Notes: generated from the sequence alone by a model not told the origin. A stretch of DNA of 41,980 nt from Neocallimastix lanati (nom. inval.) (GCA_016946835.1 JACVTC010000341.1:1-41980), one strand, 5' to 3'; positions 1 through 11,448 are shown, counted from the stretch's first letter. Made by a program: numbers and translations.

Positions 1-3000
1 CGATTGAAATTTCTAACTAAAACTAGGTCTCCTGGTTTGAATTCACTTCTTAATCTTTTAATCTGTCTTCTCCTATCTTTCCATAATTCATTTGCAGTTT
101 CAATATTTTTGATTGCTTCAGAAATCCAATTATGGTGATTAATAAATTTTCGAACAAAATATTCTTCTTCTGATTCTTCAGGAAATCTTTTGTCAATATT
201 AATTGCTAATTCAAATGGTTGTAAGTCTTTCCTACCATAGAGTAATTCGAAACTACTAAATTTAGTAACTTCATTTTTTGTTGTTCTTAAAGCCCAAAGT
301 GCACTAGGTAAAATATCATCCCATTCTTGATTTTGTTTACTTAATTCTTTAAATTGGCTTTTAAGAATTCTAATATATTTGACTATTTCTCTATTCCTGT
401 TTTCAACTTCTCCGTTAGAAGCAGGATGATAAGTACTAATATAATGTACATAGACATCATTTAAATCTAGGAAAGCTTTTGTTTTATCAGATATGAATTG
501 CGGGCCATTATCAGTAATTAATATCTCTGGAATCCCGTGTCTTGAAAATATATTATTTAAAAATCTAATGACATCTTCTGATTCTGTTTGGCTAATGCTT
601 CAGCTTCCACCCATTTTGTTAAATAATCTACAAGTACTATTATATATTTATTACCTCTGAAAGATTCGTATAAGGGTCCAACTAAATCCAATCCTACCCG
701 AGTAAAAGGTAGACCTGGGGGTGTAGCTAAATCTTCTGTAAATACATTCGGTGGTTGTGGTTTACATAATTGACATACATGACAAGATTTAATAAATAAT
801 CTGATATCCTTATTCATTCCTATCCAATAATAGTTCCTTTTCAAAACGATGGTAGGTTTTAAAGTTACCTTCATGTCCTAAAACAATGAGCTTTACTAAT
901 AAGTTCCCATTTTTTCATTATCATTAAATATTACTTTTCTTAATTCATTATTATCTTTATAATACTGAACTCCATCAATTAATACAAATTTCTGGTTTAT
1001 TATTTTTTTATAGAAATCATTTAGTATTTCAGTACTATCATCAATATCATTATTATTAGTATTAACATGATTAATATTATTATTATTATTATCATTATTA
1101 TTAAAACTATGTTTATTATTTTCTTCAGTTTGAAATACCATATAATTCACATTCAATTTATTTTCCACTCCATTATTTTCACTATTATTATTATGTAATT
1201 TATTATTAAACTTATTAAACTTATTAATGTTATTTACATTATTTTTAATTTCCTCATATTCCATTTTGTAATTTTCATTATTACTATTGATCTTAATTTC
1301 ATCCACTAACCTCTTTTATTTTATTAATTTTAGTATTTTTCTTATTTCTAATTTCTTCATTATTTTTAATTTCACAATTTTGAATTTCATTATTTATAAC
1401 TTGGTTGAATACATCTTTATTATAATTTTTTATATTATTTCTTTTATTTTTATTTTTTATATGTTTATCATCATTTTTTATATTTTTGATTATATATTTT
1501 TCATTGTTAGAATGTAATCTAGATAGTGCATCAGCAACTACATTCCTCCTCCCCTCTTCATATAACACTTTAATTTTTAAAATACTGAACTCAGTTATCC
1601 ATTTGACATGCCTTGCTGAAGAAGGTTCTTTATTTTTAAATATGTAAACTAAAGGCTTATGATCGGTATAAAGAATTGTCTCAAAACTATTACAGTGAGA
1701 AAAGGTTTAAATTTCATGACACAGTAAAATGCGGCAAGCCCCTCAAGTTCTGTAATGCTATAATTGATTTCAGAATTGGAAAGTGTCCTACTTTCATAAT
1801 ATAATGGCTTCTCAATGTTGTCATCGTCTAACTGAAGTAGTACCCCGCCAATTCCTGATTTAGATGCATCTGAACGAACAATAAATGGTTTATCAAATTT
1901 GGAGGTGACAATATAGGTGCATTAATAAGACGAATTTTTAAAAATTCAAATGCATTATTAGATTCGGTAGACCAAACAAAAGGAACATTCTTTTTTGTTA
2001 AATCATATAAAGGTTTAGCAATTTGGGCAAAATGGCTAATGAATTTCCGGTAATATCCAATTGCCCCTAAGAAAGAACGTAACTGTTTTAAATTAGAAGG
2101 AGGTAACCAATTAGCAATAACTTTTATTTTAGAATTCATAGGTTTTATACCCTTAGTAGAAAGAGTATGACCAAGGAGCTCAACTTCTTCTTTAAAGAAA
2201 TCACATTTTTCAAAATTCACTTTTAATCTATTATTAGCAAGAATGAGGAATACTTTTTCTAGGTCTTTGATGTGTTGATCTAATGAAGGAGAATAAATAA
2301 CTAAGTCATCTATGTAAATAAAAACACATACTCCGATTAAATCAAAAAATATTCTGTTCATCTCCCTTTGAAAAGTAGCGGGAGCGTTGCATAGTCCAAA
2401 AGGCATAACTTCAAAATTAAAGTTTCCGTAAATGGTCGTAAAGCAAGTGATATCTTTATCATCAGAATGCATAGGAATCTGATGGTACCCTGAGAAGAGA
2501 TCAATAGTAGACAAAATAGAAATATCACCGCTAACATAGTAAAGTATATCATCTATTAAAGGAAGTGCATAAGCGTCCTTTAATGTACAATTATTAATCT
2601 TCCTGTAGTCAACACACATTCTCACTTGACCATTCTTTTTCGGTACCAGTACTACAGGAGAAGACCAAGGAGAACTAGAAGGGACAATTAAGTTATTATT
2701 TATAAGTTTAATTAATTCCTTTTTAAGTGCATCAGCTTGCACTTTTGAAATACGGTAGGCCCTCTGTTTAATAGGTGTTGTTCCTGGTATTAAATTAATT
2801 CTATGAGGATATAGCTTTGACGAACCCAAATCGTCAGTTTTCAGTGCAAGAACACTAGTATAATTTAAAAATAATTTTTCTACATCAGCTTTCAAATTTT
2901 CTAGTAATTTTTTTACAATAGAGTGAATCATTTCCAGTTTAGATATTGTGTCGTCTGTGCAAACCTCGTTTTCATTATGTAGTACTTCATTAGTTATTAA

Positions 3001-5196
3001 TAAAAGAGATGGAATCAATTGTGTTGTAATATCAACCGTTTTATTCTTATATTCTTTCCTTTCAATATTTCTATCTACTAATTTATAATTACTATTTAAT
3101 TTGTTATTGCCGTTTTGATCAGAATCGATTTTTGATGGAAGTTTAGAATGTAGTATGGGATTTATATTGTTTGTAACTTTAGAATTAATTTTATGATCAT
3201 TTATTTTATAATTGTCAATTTTATCATCATTCTTATTATTATTCGTTTTTATTTTGATATTATTTTCTTTATCGATGTCGACACTATTAAAGAAAGGTAA
3301 TTTTACATTAAAATTATTTATGTTAATATTAGGTAACTCTGATTTAGCATATGTAAAAAGTATATTATTATTATCATTATTATTATCATTGTCACTCCAA
3401 CTAGTTTCAGAATCCTCATCATTCTCTTCAGAAGAATTATTATTTATATTATTCTCCTTATTCATATTATTTTCTTCGTCATTAATTCTATTTGTACTTT
3501 CAGAAGGACTCAAGCTAACATCATAAAATAAAGAAGCTAATTCTATAGGATTATTATTTTCATCAATATGATATAAGGTATCATTAACTAAATTTATATC
3601 AAATCTATTTCGTTTAAGTGTGTCAATACCTATTAATATATCAAAGATATCATCCTTATCAATTTTCCTAAAGTAATCGATAAAAGTGTAATTTCCAATA
3701 GATATTTTTAGTTCATAAATATCTGAACAAGTTGAATTGTTGGAATATACCTGAAAAATTTTTTCGGATATTCTCCCAATAGGATTTTTATTAATTTTAA
3801 ATTTTTTTAAAGCCGTAGTGGTAATCAAATTAACGCTAGCACACGAGTCCAAGAAAATTTCAGCTGGTTTCTTATCCACAGTGCCTTTAACTTTAATCAC
3901 TTTATGTTGGCTTATAATTGTCATTACATTTATTAAAGATGTATTCAAATTTTTCTTTATTTTCTCTTTTCCTTCGGTTAATTTTAATGCTTTTGTAAAT
4001 TCTGACCTGAACTTTGGAAACAGGTCTAACAAATATACTAACTTCGTTATGACTTCGGTTGATGCTACTTCCTTGATAAAGTCCTTAATTTTAAATTCAT
4101 TAAAATCTTCCATCATTTTTATGTGTTTCTCTGGCTTGGAATAACTTTTAACATTGATGGGTATATCATCTTTGTTACTGCTCAGCATTTCATTTATTTT
4201 ATTCAATTTATTCGCTTTTTTTACATTTCTAATATTTGGTTGATTGATATAAGAAAGATCCAAATATTCTAATTTATTTGTATTATTATTAGTTATTGTT
4301 TGATTAGTTGGTGGTTGTGAATCCTCAAAAATTTCAATAGATTCATTGAAAGTAACATTTTTATGATCTTTATTTTCTTTAAATTCTTTACCTTCTTCTT
4401 TTTCTGTTGATAGTTTGACATTCGTTCCTCCCTCATCTATTATCATATCAGGTGTTCCTGTAGTTGCTAATTTATTAACGTTTAATTTTCTTTTCATAAT
4501 AGTATTTTTCTTCATAGCATTTGTAATAATTGGAACTGGATTATCTATAAGCTTTTTCTTTATTTCTTTGGTATATGGGGAGATTTTTATTGAATTATTT
4601 TTACCTTTCTTTTGGGCAACAGCGATAATTTCCTCATTATGGTAATTATCAAAATTATTATAAATATTATTTGAATTAGGTTCATTATTAATTTTCTTTT
4701 CATTATCATTTATAGAAATTCTATTTAAATCAATTTCATTGTTACTTTGATCATCATTATTATTTTTATAAGTATTATTTATATTAACATCATTGTTAAC
4801 TTGTTTATTAATAGTGTCATTTTCATAGATGTTGTTATGATTACTATTATTTAATTTATAACCGTTACTAGTATTCTTACTAAGATATTCTATATTATTT
4901 AAGTTATTATTATTATTATTATTGGAATAAATATTATCAATACTTGTATGATTATCATCAAATAAACTGTTTGTATAATTTATTTTATTATTCTTATTTA
5001 AATAATTATTGTTTATATCATAATTATGTGAATTATCATTATAAGGATATCCATTATTTATTACATCATTATTTGAAGTTGCACTAGCATTATATGAATT
5101 ATTATTATTATTATTATTATTATGTAAGTTATTATTATTATTATTATTATGTAAATTATTATCATTAGTATTATTATAATTATTTTTTGTTTTCAT
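1..5196 (-). pseudogene. pol: pol of element A: PR-RT-RNaseH-INT polyprotein broken by frameshifts
   Basis: The first 1122 codons (5196-1828) are open: an Asn-rich N-terminal region, the protease motif DSCASVN at D450, and RT with LDLFSGYHQ near 899 and YIDD at 961-964. Homology to the other Pol proteins leaves the frame near codon 1100 (about position 1896). RNase H and integrase then follow in shifting frames: NVVADALSRL near 1530, the HHCC-type Cys pair around 780, the catalytic GLDLVGPL near 690, and the C-terminal FKPGDLVLVR at the extreme left edge. Further breaks lie near 1300, 880 and 585. The frame is open upstream of the ATG back to the slippery site at 5325, so translation probably enters by frameshifting rather than at the ATG. 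This copy cannot make full-length Pol unless some breaks are sequencing errors. Confidence 0.92.
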
Positions 5197-5292
5197 AGTA
5201 TTATTATTTAACTTGGGAGAGTATGTTAAATTTACATATTCTTCATTAATACTATTATTTTTATTATAAGTTTGAAGTTTGGTTTGGTTAAC

Positions 5293-5325
5293 GGGAGTTG
5301 TCCTTCTCCCATTATTTAGTTTAAA
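5293..5325 (-). promoter_or_regulatory. -1 ribosomal frameshift signal, gag to pol (element A)
   Basis: On the minus strand the last gag codons read T TTA AAC TAA. This is the heptamer U UUA AAC (5325-5319) in the correct X XXY YYZ phase. An 8-nt spacer follows, then the stem-loop GGGAGAAGGACAACTCCC (5310-5293; GGGAG pairs with CTCCC). Pol is open in the -1 frame from the heptamer onward. The same arrangement with identical spacing occurs in B, C and D. Confidence 0.85.
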
Positions 5326-6623
5326 TTATTAAAGCTATCTCCATTATTATTATTATTATTATTTACATTAGCTTTGAAATTACTATTAATATTTGAACTA
5401 GTAGTATTAATATCCTGATTTATTCCATTAGAATTTCTATTAAAATTATTATTTCCAGTGGGAATATTATTCTCATTAAAATTATGATTATTTCTATTAG
5501 CAATATTATTTCCAGTAAATTTATTATTTTTATTAAAGTAATAATTACTACCATTAAAAGAATTATTGTAGCCATTTTTATTACTATTATTATAATAATT
5601 GTTATATTTATTACTATTATTATTATAATCAAAATTATTATTATAATTATTACCCATATCATTATTATTCATATTATAAAGATTATTATTTCTATTACTA
5701 CCATTATTTTTATTATTAGGACATTCATAAGCTTTATGTCCTACTTGTTTACATGAGTAACACATAACTGATTTTCTAGCTTTTGGTTCGTAGTTATTAT
5801 AGAATCTTCTTGTATCATAAGTATTATTTTGTTGAATTTGTTCTACTCCGTGATAATAATTATTATTATTATTAAAACTTTTATTTTTATTGTTACTATA
5901 TCTACCTGGTGTAAACATTCTATTATTGGTGGAGTTTTCATTTATATAACCCATAACATATGATGACGCTTGATATGAATTATCTAAATTATTTCCATGT
6001 TCTCTTAAGCTCCTATAAATTGGATGATTTAATAAATTGTTATTATTTTTATTTATGTTGTTTTGATATACCATAACATTCTGAGAATTTTTGTTTGTTA
6101 TAGTTCGTACTTCAGCTTTTTCTGCACGTTCTGCTACTTCGAACGCTTCTGTTAATGTTTTACAGTTGGCCAAAATTACTTGAGAATGTACATATACCCT
6201 ATCATGTATAGCATTTAAATAATCATCGACACATATTAATTTTTTATATTCCAAGTCAAGTCGATGATAAAGAGTTAAATAATTATAATTAAATCCTTTA
6301 ATTGTTTCATTTCTTTTTATTTTTAAGGCCTTTAAAATTGAACACTTATCATTTTGAGTAATTTCTAAATAATCTTCAATGGCTCTCTGGATTTCTTTAT
6401 ATGAGGGAAACCTTTTAACATTATTTCTTGTAGTACATAAAGATTTTAAAAGGTTTTTTATGTCAGCCTCTACTGCGTTCTTTACCCAAATAAAAATTCT
6501 GTTTGGTTCCTCGATGTTGTAAATTTCCATAACATTTTTGAAATCTTCTATCCAAGAATCTATGTCCTTACCATAATTTGCTAAGTATGGTAAGTCTCTT
6601 CTAATTTTCGAAGCGTCCGCCAT
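5316..6623 (-). CDS. gag: Gag of element A (435 aa, CCHC knuckle)
   Basis: Structural capsid/nucleocapsid protein of the retrotransposon. Residues 1-175 are compact and conserved with the Gag of B and C (start MADASKIRRDLPYLANYGKD), as expected for a capsid domain. Residues 175-285 are Asn-rich. A zinc knuckle CX2CX4HX4C is at 288-301 (CYSCKQVGHKAYEC), followed by a low-complexity Asn tail. The predicted product is the same as that of element D. The ATG chosen is the first in frame and aligns with the starts in B, C and D. The frame ends TTA AAC TAA, which forms the slippery site used to enter pol. Confidence 0.93.
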   Translation of the reverse strand: MADASKIRRDLPYLANYGKDIDSWIEDFKNVMEIYNIEEPNRIFIWVKNAVEADIKNLLKSLCTTRNNVKRFPSYKEIQRAIEDYLEITQNDKCSILKALKIKRNETIKGFNYNYLTLYHRLDLEYKKLICVDDYLNAIHDRVYVHSQVILANCKTLTEAFEVAERAEKAEVRTITNKNSQNVMVYQNNINKNNNNLLNHPIYRSLREHGNNLDNSYQASSYVMGYINENSTNNRMFTPGRYSNNKNKSFNNNNNYYHGVEQIQQNNTYDTRRFYNNYEPKARKSVMCYSCKQVGHKAYECPNNKNNGSNRNNNLYNMNNNDMGNNYNNNFDYNNNSNKYNNYYNNSNKNGYNNSFNGSNYYFNKNNKFTGNNIANRNNHNFNENNIPTGNNNFNRNSNGINQDINTTSSNINSNFKANVNNNNNNNGDSFNNLN

Positions 6624-6709
6624 TTATCTAATTATTATTTTAATTTGAAATTATATTCTTATATACTTTTACGAGTATAATAATGTTATTTTTATTATTG
6701 TTATTATTA

Positions 6710-6756
<47 letters not shown>

Positions 6757-7467
6757 TCTTATTTTATATACTATTACTAAAATATTACTATTATTAAAAT
6801 ATTATTTATTATTATTAATTATTAATTCACTATTACTAAAATATTATTTATTATTATTAATTATTACTTAATTCACTATTACTAAAATATCATTTAATTA
6901 TTATTATTATTATTATTAATTCTTATTTTATACACTATTACTAAAATATTACTATTACTAAAATATTATTTATTATTATTAATTATTACTTAATTCACTA
7001 TTACTAAAATATTATTTATTATTATTAATTATTACTTAATTCACTATTACTAAAATATCATTTATTATTATTAATTATTACTTAATTCACTATTACTAAA
7101 ATATCATTTATTATTATTAATTATTACTTAATTCACCATTACTAAAATATTATTTATTATTATTATTAAAATATTATCTATTATTTTTTTTTCTAAATAT
7201 TATCACATATACTATTAATAAAATATTATTTAATATTAATTTTTATACTAAACTATTACTACTTTTTATTATAATATCATTTCTTAATTAAAGGTTTATT
7301 CGTTTTTATACTGGTCCGAATTCCCAGTTGTCTTTAATTACTAATAAAGATGATAATAAAAAAAATTAACTATACTAATAATAATAATTAAAGACTTATT
7401 CGTTTTTATTCTGGTTCGAACTCCCAGTTACCTTTAATTATTATTTAATAATAATCATAATAATTTT

Positions 7468-7527
<60 letters not shown>

Positions 7528-7654
7528 TTTATATATTACTATTATAAAAAAATTAATTATTTAATTTTAATTTAATATTAATTATTTAATTGTCTTTATT
7601 TTTTTAAAAGTAAATATTAATATAAATATAAATTTCATAATATTCTTGGTTTGC
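6624..7654 (-). repeat. Element A leader: tandem repeats, paired hairpins, poly(T)
   Basis: Untranslated region between primer-binding site and gag. It holds a TTA/TTATTA microsatellite (6683-6755) and about eight copies of a roughly 46-bp unit containing attcactattactaaaata (6829-7150). Two hairpins sit exactly 100 bp apart (7285-7340 and 7385-7440). Each has an outer TAATTAAAG/CTTTAATTA stem and an inner CTGG/CCAG stem with a loop containing TTCGAA or a variant. A 50-base T run (7471-7520) follows. Element D carries the same array in mirror orientation. The open frames here are repeat translations, not genes. Confidence 0.85.
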
Positions 7655-7673
7655 ACGCCCGGATTCTCCACCA
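7655..7673 (-). other. Primer-binding site of element A
   Basis: Minus strand TGGTGGAGAATCCGGGCGT lies 4 nt inside the 5' LTR end. It begins with TGG, complementary to a tRNA CCA end. The implied primer tRNA ends ATTCTCC-A-CCA. It is not any of the tRNAs encoded in this window. Elements B and D have the same 19-mer. Confidence 0.85.
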
Positions 7674-7677
7674 TTTT

Positions 7678-8294
7678 TGATACGATATTTTATTAAATAC
7701 CGTATATGTTAGTTGGGCGTTTGTGCAAAAGGGAATTACTCCAAGAATATTATATTACAATAATTATATTTACTTTTTATTTATTTATCTTTTATTATTT
7801 TATTTATTATATTTTATCATAAAAAAAAATACATGTTTTATTATTATTCCTTAAAAAAAAAAGAAAATATTTATTTATAAATTATTTTCATAATTATATT
7901 TTTTTCTAATTTTATAAATTTTATTTATCGAAACACTAAAATTAATTAATAAATATAAATATTCATAACTTTTTACTTATAACTATTAATTCATCTTGTT
8001 TAACATTATTTAAAAATTATTTTAATATTAACATCAATTTAATTAAACATTCAATCTCCGTTATAATTAATATAACTAATTTTACTATATTATCAACAAT
8101 TCTTTTAATATTTTTAATATTATTATTTAATTTAATATTTTAATAATTAATAATAATAAATTATCTTTAATAATATATTAATAATATATTTTAAGATTCA
8201 TTATATAAAATTAATTTTTAATAAATATTTATATTAATAATTTTTCTAAATAACTTTTCTATTATTTTCTATTATTTTTACTGGACATGCATCA
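7678..8294 (-). repeat. 5' LTR of element A (617 bp)
   Basis: In element sense it starts TGATGCATGTCCAG and ends ATATCGTATCA (TG...CA), and is followed by the primer-binding site. It matches the 615-bp LTR of element D (36296-36910) almost base for base. Its outer end is separated by 3 A residues from element E. If E and its short AAAA target duplication are removed, this LTR would lie 13 bp upstream of tRNA-Trp. Confidence 0.9.
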
Positions 8295-8297
8295 AAA

Positions 8298-8824
8298 TGT
8301 TGAGGTTCATATTAGAAAAGGAGTGTGAACATTAAATAAATAGATAAATTAAATAACTATTAAATTACACTAAAAGAATTTATCATTACACATTATAAAT
8401 TTTATTTAAAGAACTATTATTAAAAATATTTATTATTTATAAATTATATAATTATTTTATTGTTAAAAATAACTTTATTAATATTAATATTTATTATTAT
8501 AACAATATGGGAAACCTTTCAATTATTATTCCTATTTCATTATCACTACTATTTCTACTATTTATTTTCTCAGAAAGGCCCCCTTCATAAAATAATATGG
8601 ATAATACATATTTTATATTATTTAATTACATTATTAAAACCAATCATATAAATTAATTAATTACATAAATTTAATATTTAAAATAATAAAATATAATTAA
8701 TATAAAAATTATTAATATAGAATATAAGAAAATTATTAATAGTAAAGAATATAATAATATATTTTTATATAATAAATTATTAAAATTTTAATTAAAAATA
8801 TCATTATTATTCTATTCTTTATCA
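8298..8824 (-). repeat. 3' LTR of element E (527 bp)
   Basis: Direct copy of 10830-11356, of equal length and with no difference noticed by eye. TG...CA ends. Its inner edge abuts the polypurine tract at 8825-8837. Confidence 0.92.
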
Positions 8825-8864
8825 TGATGCCCCCGCTAAAACTTTTGCTATACTATAGCAAAGG
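8825..8864 (-). promoter_or_regulatory. Polypurine tract of E with adjoining hairpin
   Basis: Minus strand AGCGGGGGCATCA (8837-8825) directly precedes the 3' LTR and is the expected plus-strand primer. Just 5' of it in element sense is a perfect stem TTTGCTAT/ATAGCAAA (8844-8851 with 8855-8862, 3-nt loop). B and C have a different-sequence hairpin at the same place. Confidence 0.75.
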
Positions 8865-9153
8865 CAAATTTTCTTATATTATTAACTAAATACATTTTTT
8901 TTTTTTTTTTTTTTTTTAATTAACTATATAACTAAATAAAAATATAAATTTTTTTTTTTTATATATATATAATATTATCATTATTTCTTAAATTTAAAAA
9001 TTTTTGTATATTTTAAAATATATTTTAATATATGTATTAATTGAAATATTTAAATTAAATAATTTAATTTATATATTACCATATATTAAAAATTTTTCAT
9101 AATAATTTTTAAAAGTTCCAAAAATTTCAGGATCAACTTGGATTGTACCAAAA

Positions 9154-9208
<55 letters not shown>

Positions 9209-9222
9209 TCATATTCTTTCTT

Positions 9223-9309
9223 TCAATTCTTGTTATATTCTTCGTTAGATTCTATATCTTCGCGTGTTACTTCAACAATGAACTTTGAAACTTCTTTTTC
9301 TTCTTTCAT
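9223..9309 (-). CDS. Possible 28-codon ORF in element E
   Basis: A short frame starting MKEEKEVSKF and ending EEYNKN, rich in Glu and Lys, lying between two long poly(T) tracts (about 9161-9207 and 9329-9361). It is less AT-biased than its surroundings, which is the only sign that it may be coding or a coding remnant. No family recognised and no function assigned. Confidence 0.25.
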   Translation of the reverse strand: MKEEKEVSKFIVEVTREDIESNEEYNKN

Positions 9310-9328
9310 TTAGATACTAATCCTTTTT

Positions 9329-9363
<35 letters not shown>

Positions 9364-9560
9364 TTATTCATATAATAATTTCTTATTCCATTAATTTAAA
9401 ATTATTATATAACATATTTTGAAGGTTATAATGAATTCTCTAAATCGGTGATTTTAACATTATGTTTAAACTTTAATAATTCAATTTATGAAACTAATTG
9501 AAATTTCCATTTAAAATATCACTAATTTATTTTTATTATTATTATTTTTTTTATTTTTAA

Positions 9561-10093
9561 TTATTTTTTTAAATTACTACTTTTACCAAGTTTCAAAGAT
9601 TCAATTTCACAATTTAATTTATTAATTTTCTTGGATTGTGAAGAACTGTTCAATTCGTTTTCTTTTATAATATTTTCTTTCCAATAATTGAATTGCTCTC
9701 TTTCTAAATTAAGAATATTTATAGTATCTTCATAGAGATTTTTCATACTAATATATTCTTTTTTTTATAATTTGAATAATAATATTATCTTCTTCTTCAA
9801 AAAAAAAAATATTTTTCTTTAATCCACTTATTTTATTAAAGTAATTTGCTGTTCCAAATTTAATTTTAATTGTATATCGACTTCACATAAATTTTTATCT
9901 TGAATTTCAAGTCTAGTTAAAGCAATTTAAAGACCATTACATAGTAGGATCTCTTATTTTTTTTTTTAGGATTTACTTAATAATTCTTCATTTAAGGTAT
10001 TTGGTCTTCTCTTATTTTGAATTAATTCTGTGAAGGATTAATGTAATTATATAATTTATTAAATTCCTCAATTGGAATTTTATTATTGATCAT
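9561..10093 (-). pseudogene. Decayed ORF in element E, coiled-coil-like
   Basis: Minus-strand reading starts at ATG 10093 (MINNKIPIEEFNKLYNY), breaks by stop and frameshift near 10022, and resumes in other frames. It ends in an open 61-codon stretch (9746-9561) rich in Glu, Lys, Asn and Leu that could form a coiled coil. It has no resemblance to the Gag or Pol of A-D that I can see. It may be what remains of the element's own protein or of a captured sequence. Codon-like composition here contrasts with the pure AT flanks. Confidence 0.4.
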
Positions 10094-10322
10094 AAAAAAA
10101 AAATAAAATTTATTATGTTCTAATAAATTTTCAATTAATGTAATTATATAAACACTAAATAATATAATAAATATTATTATTTCTTAAAAATATATTGTAA
10201 ATTATTATTTTTTTTTTTCTATAATTTCTTCAAAATTTGTAATATTTTAAGTATTAATTTTATATTATAAACTAAATATAAATTATTTTAAATTAAAATT
10301 TTAAAATTATTCAATGTTTATT

Positions 10323-10588
10323 ATATTGGAACTACCGCAGTAAACCAATATATTGTTAACTTTCTTCAAGTTCGAAAATCCTTTTTCGACACCCAAGAAA
10401 GTTTATTTGAAATAATTTTTATATATTTATTCCTTCAAGTTCGGCACTCTCTGTCCGACACTTAAGGATTTAAAAAAAATTATTATACTTACCTTCAGGC
10501 TCAACACTCTCTGGCTGACCACCTAAGGATTTTATTTAAAAATTAAAAATTTATTTGTTAGGCTCGAAATACTCTTCGACCACCTAAC
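10323..10588 (-). repeat. Array of five hairpins in the E leader
   Basis: Five stem-loops lie in a row just inside the primer-binding site: 10323-10351 (ATATTGG/CCAATAT), 10360-10401 (CTTTCTT/AAGAAAG), 10431-10468 (TCCTT/AAGGA), 10492-10528 (CCTT/AAGG) and 10557-10588 (GTTAG/CTAAC). The last four are diverged copies on a roughly 62-70 bp period, each with a second inner stem around TTCG/CGA (for example TCGAAAA/TTTTCGA at 10372-10378 and 10383-10389). Stems differ in sequence while pairing is kept. Confidence 0.8.
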
Positions 10589-10802
10589 TAAAAAAAAATA
10601 TAATTATTAAATTGAATTCATTTTAAAATAATTCAATTTTTAACAATTCAATTTTAAATTTATATATATTATTTTTTACTTAAATTATTACTAAAATTTT
10701 ATAATTAAATTTATAATTTTCTTTGTATTATTATTATGATCATTTAATTTTATATTATATTATATTCTATTATTTTTCTTATCTATTCATCAATGTTTTC
10801 AC

Positions 10803-10822
10803 ACTCCCCGATATCTCCACCA
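10803..10822 (-). other. Primer-binding site of element E
   Basis: Minus strand TGGTGGAGATATCGGGGAGT, 7 nt inside the 5' LTR end. It shares TGGTGGAGA with the sites of A, B and D but then differs, so the primer tRNA is different or has diverged. Primer identity is not determined. Confidence 0.7.
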
Positions 10823-10829
10823 ATTTTTA

Positions 10830-11356
10830 TGTTGAGGTTCATATTAGAAAAGGAGTGTGAACATTAAATAAATAGATAAATTAAATAACTATTAAATTAC
10901 ACTAAAAGAATTTATCATTACACATTATAAATTTTATTTAAAGAACTATTATTAAAAATATTTATTATTTATAAATTATATAATTATTTTATTGTTAAAA
11001 ATAACTTTATTAATATTAATATTTATTATTATAACAATATGGGAAACCTTTCAATTATTATTCCTATTTCATTATCACTACTATTTCTACTATTTATTTT
11101 CTCAGAAAGGCCCCCTTCATAAAATAATATGGATAATACATATTTTATATTATTTAATTACATTATTAAAACCAATCATATAAATTAATTAATTACATAA
11201 ATTTAATATTTAAAATAATAAAATATAATTAATATAAAAATTATTAATATAGAATATAAGAAAATTATTAATAGTAAAGAATATAATAATATATTTTTAT
11301 ATAATAAATTATTAAAATTTTAATTAAAAATATCATTATTATTCTATTCTTTATCA
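10830..11356 (-). repeat. 5' LTR of element E (527 bp)
   Basis: TG...CA repeat matching 8298-8824. Its outer end at 11356 is followed by aaaaaatcagagag and then tRNA-Trp at 11371. Confidence 0.92.
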
Positions 11357-11370
11357 AAAAAATCAGAGAG

Positions 11371-11442
11371 GGAGGGTTGGCGCAACGGTAGCGCGTCCGC
11401 CTCCAGAGCGGAAGGTTGGGTGTTCGAATCACTCACTCTCCA
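11371..11442 (+). tRNA. tRNA-Trp (CCA), copy 1
   Basis: 72 nt including discriminator A73, no intron. Acceptor GGAGGGT/ACTCTCC, D-stem GCGC/GCGC, anticodon stem TCCGC/GCGGA with loop CTCCAGA (anticodon CCA), and T-arm GGGTG-TTCGAAT-CACTC. It is identical to the copies at 19440 and 35412. The T run after the gene (terminator) now continues directly into the LTR of element B. Confidence 0.97.
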
Positions 11443-11448
11443 AATTTT

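Larger units (their letters stand above)
1..8294 (-). mobile_element. Ty3/gypsy LTR retrotransposon A (partial, 5' part)
   Basis: Minus-strand element cut by the left window edge. In element order the window holds the 5' LTR (8294-7678), primer-binding site, a repeat-rich leader, gag, a -1 frameshift site and a broken pol ending in the integrase C-terminal region. The polypurine tract and 3' LTR lie outside. Its first 5.7 kb is nearly identical to plus-strand element D, with small differences such as poly(A) length (50 versus 47) and single bases, so the two are recent relatives in inverted orientation. Domain order PR-RT-RH-INT places it in Ty3/gypsy. Confidence 0.93.
8298..11356 (-). mobile_element. 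Element E: 3.06-kb non-autonomous LTR retrotransposon
   Basis: It is bounded by two 527-bp direct repeats (8298-8824 and 10830-11356) that appear identical, starting TGATAAAG and ending CTCAACA in element sense. Next to the 5' LTR is a TGG-type primer-binding site (10822-10803), and next to the 3' LTR a polypurine tract (8837-8825). AAAA flanks both ends, a likely short target duplication. The 2.0-kb interior has no gag or pol homology, only short or broken frames, so it must use proteins from another element. It lies 14 bp upstream of tRNA-Trp and points away from it. The 63-codon plus-strand frame present in both LTRs is not considered a gene. Confidence 0.88.

Noticed and set aside
6683-6871. 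Leu-rich frame at 6683-6871 and its mirror at 37714-37902
   Set aside because: Translation of a TTA/ATT microsatellite in the leaders of A and D.
8460-8651. A 63-codon plus-strand frame present identically at 8460 and 10992
   Set aside because: It is repeated only because it lies in both LTRs of element E. Composition is that of AT-rich DNA (Ile, Leu, Phe), antisense to the element.
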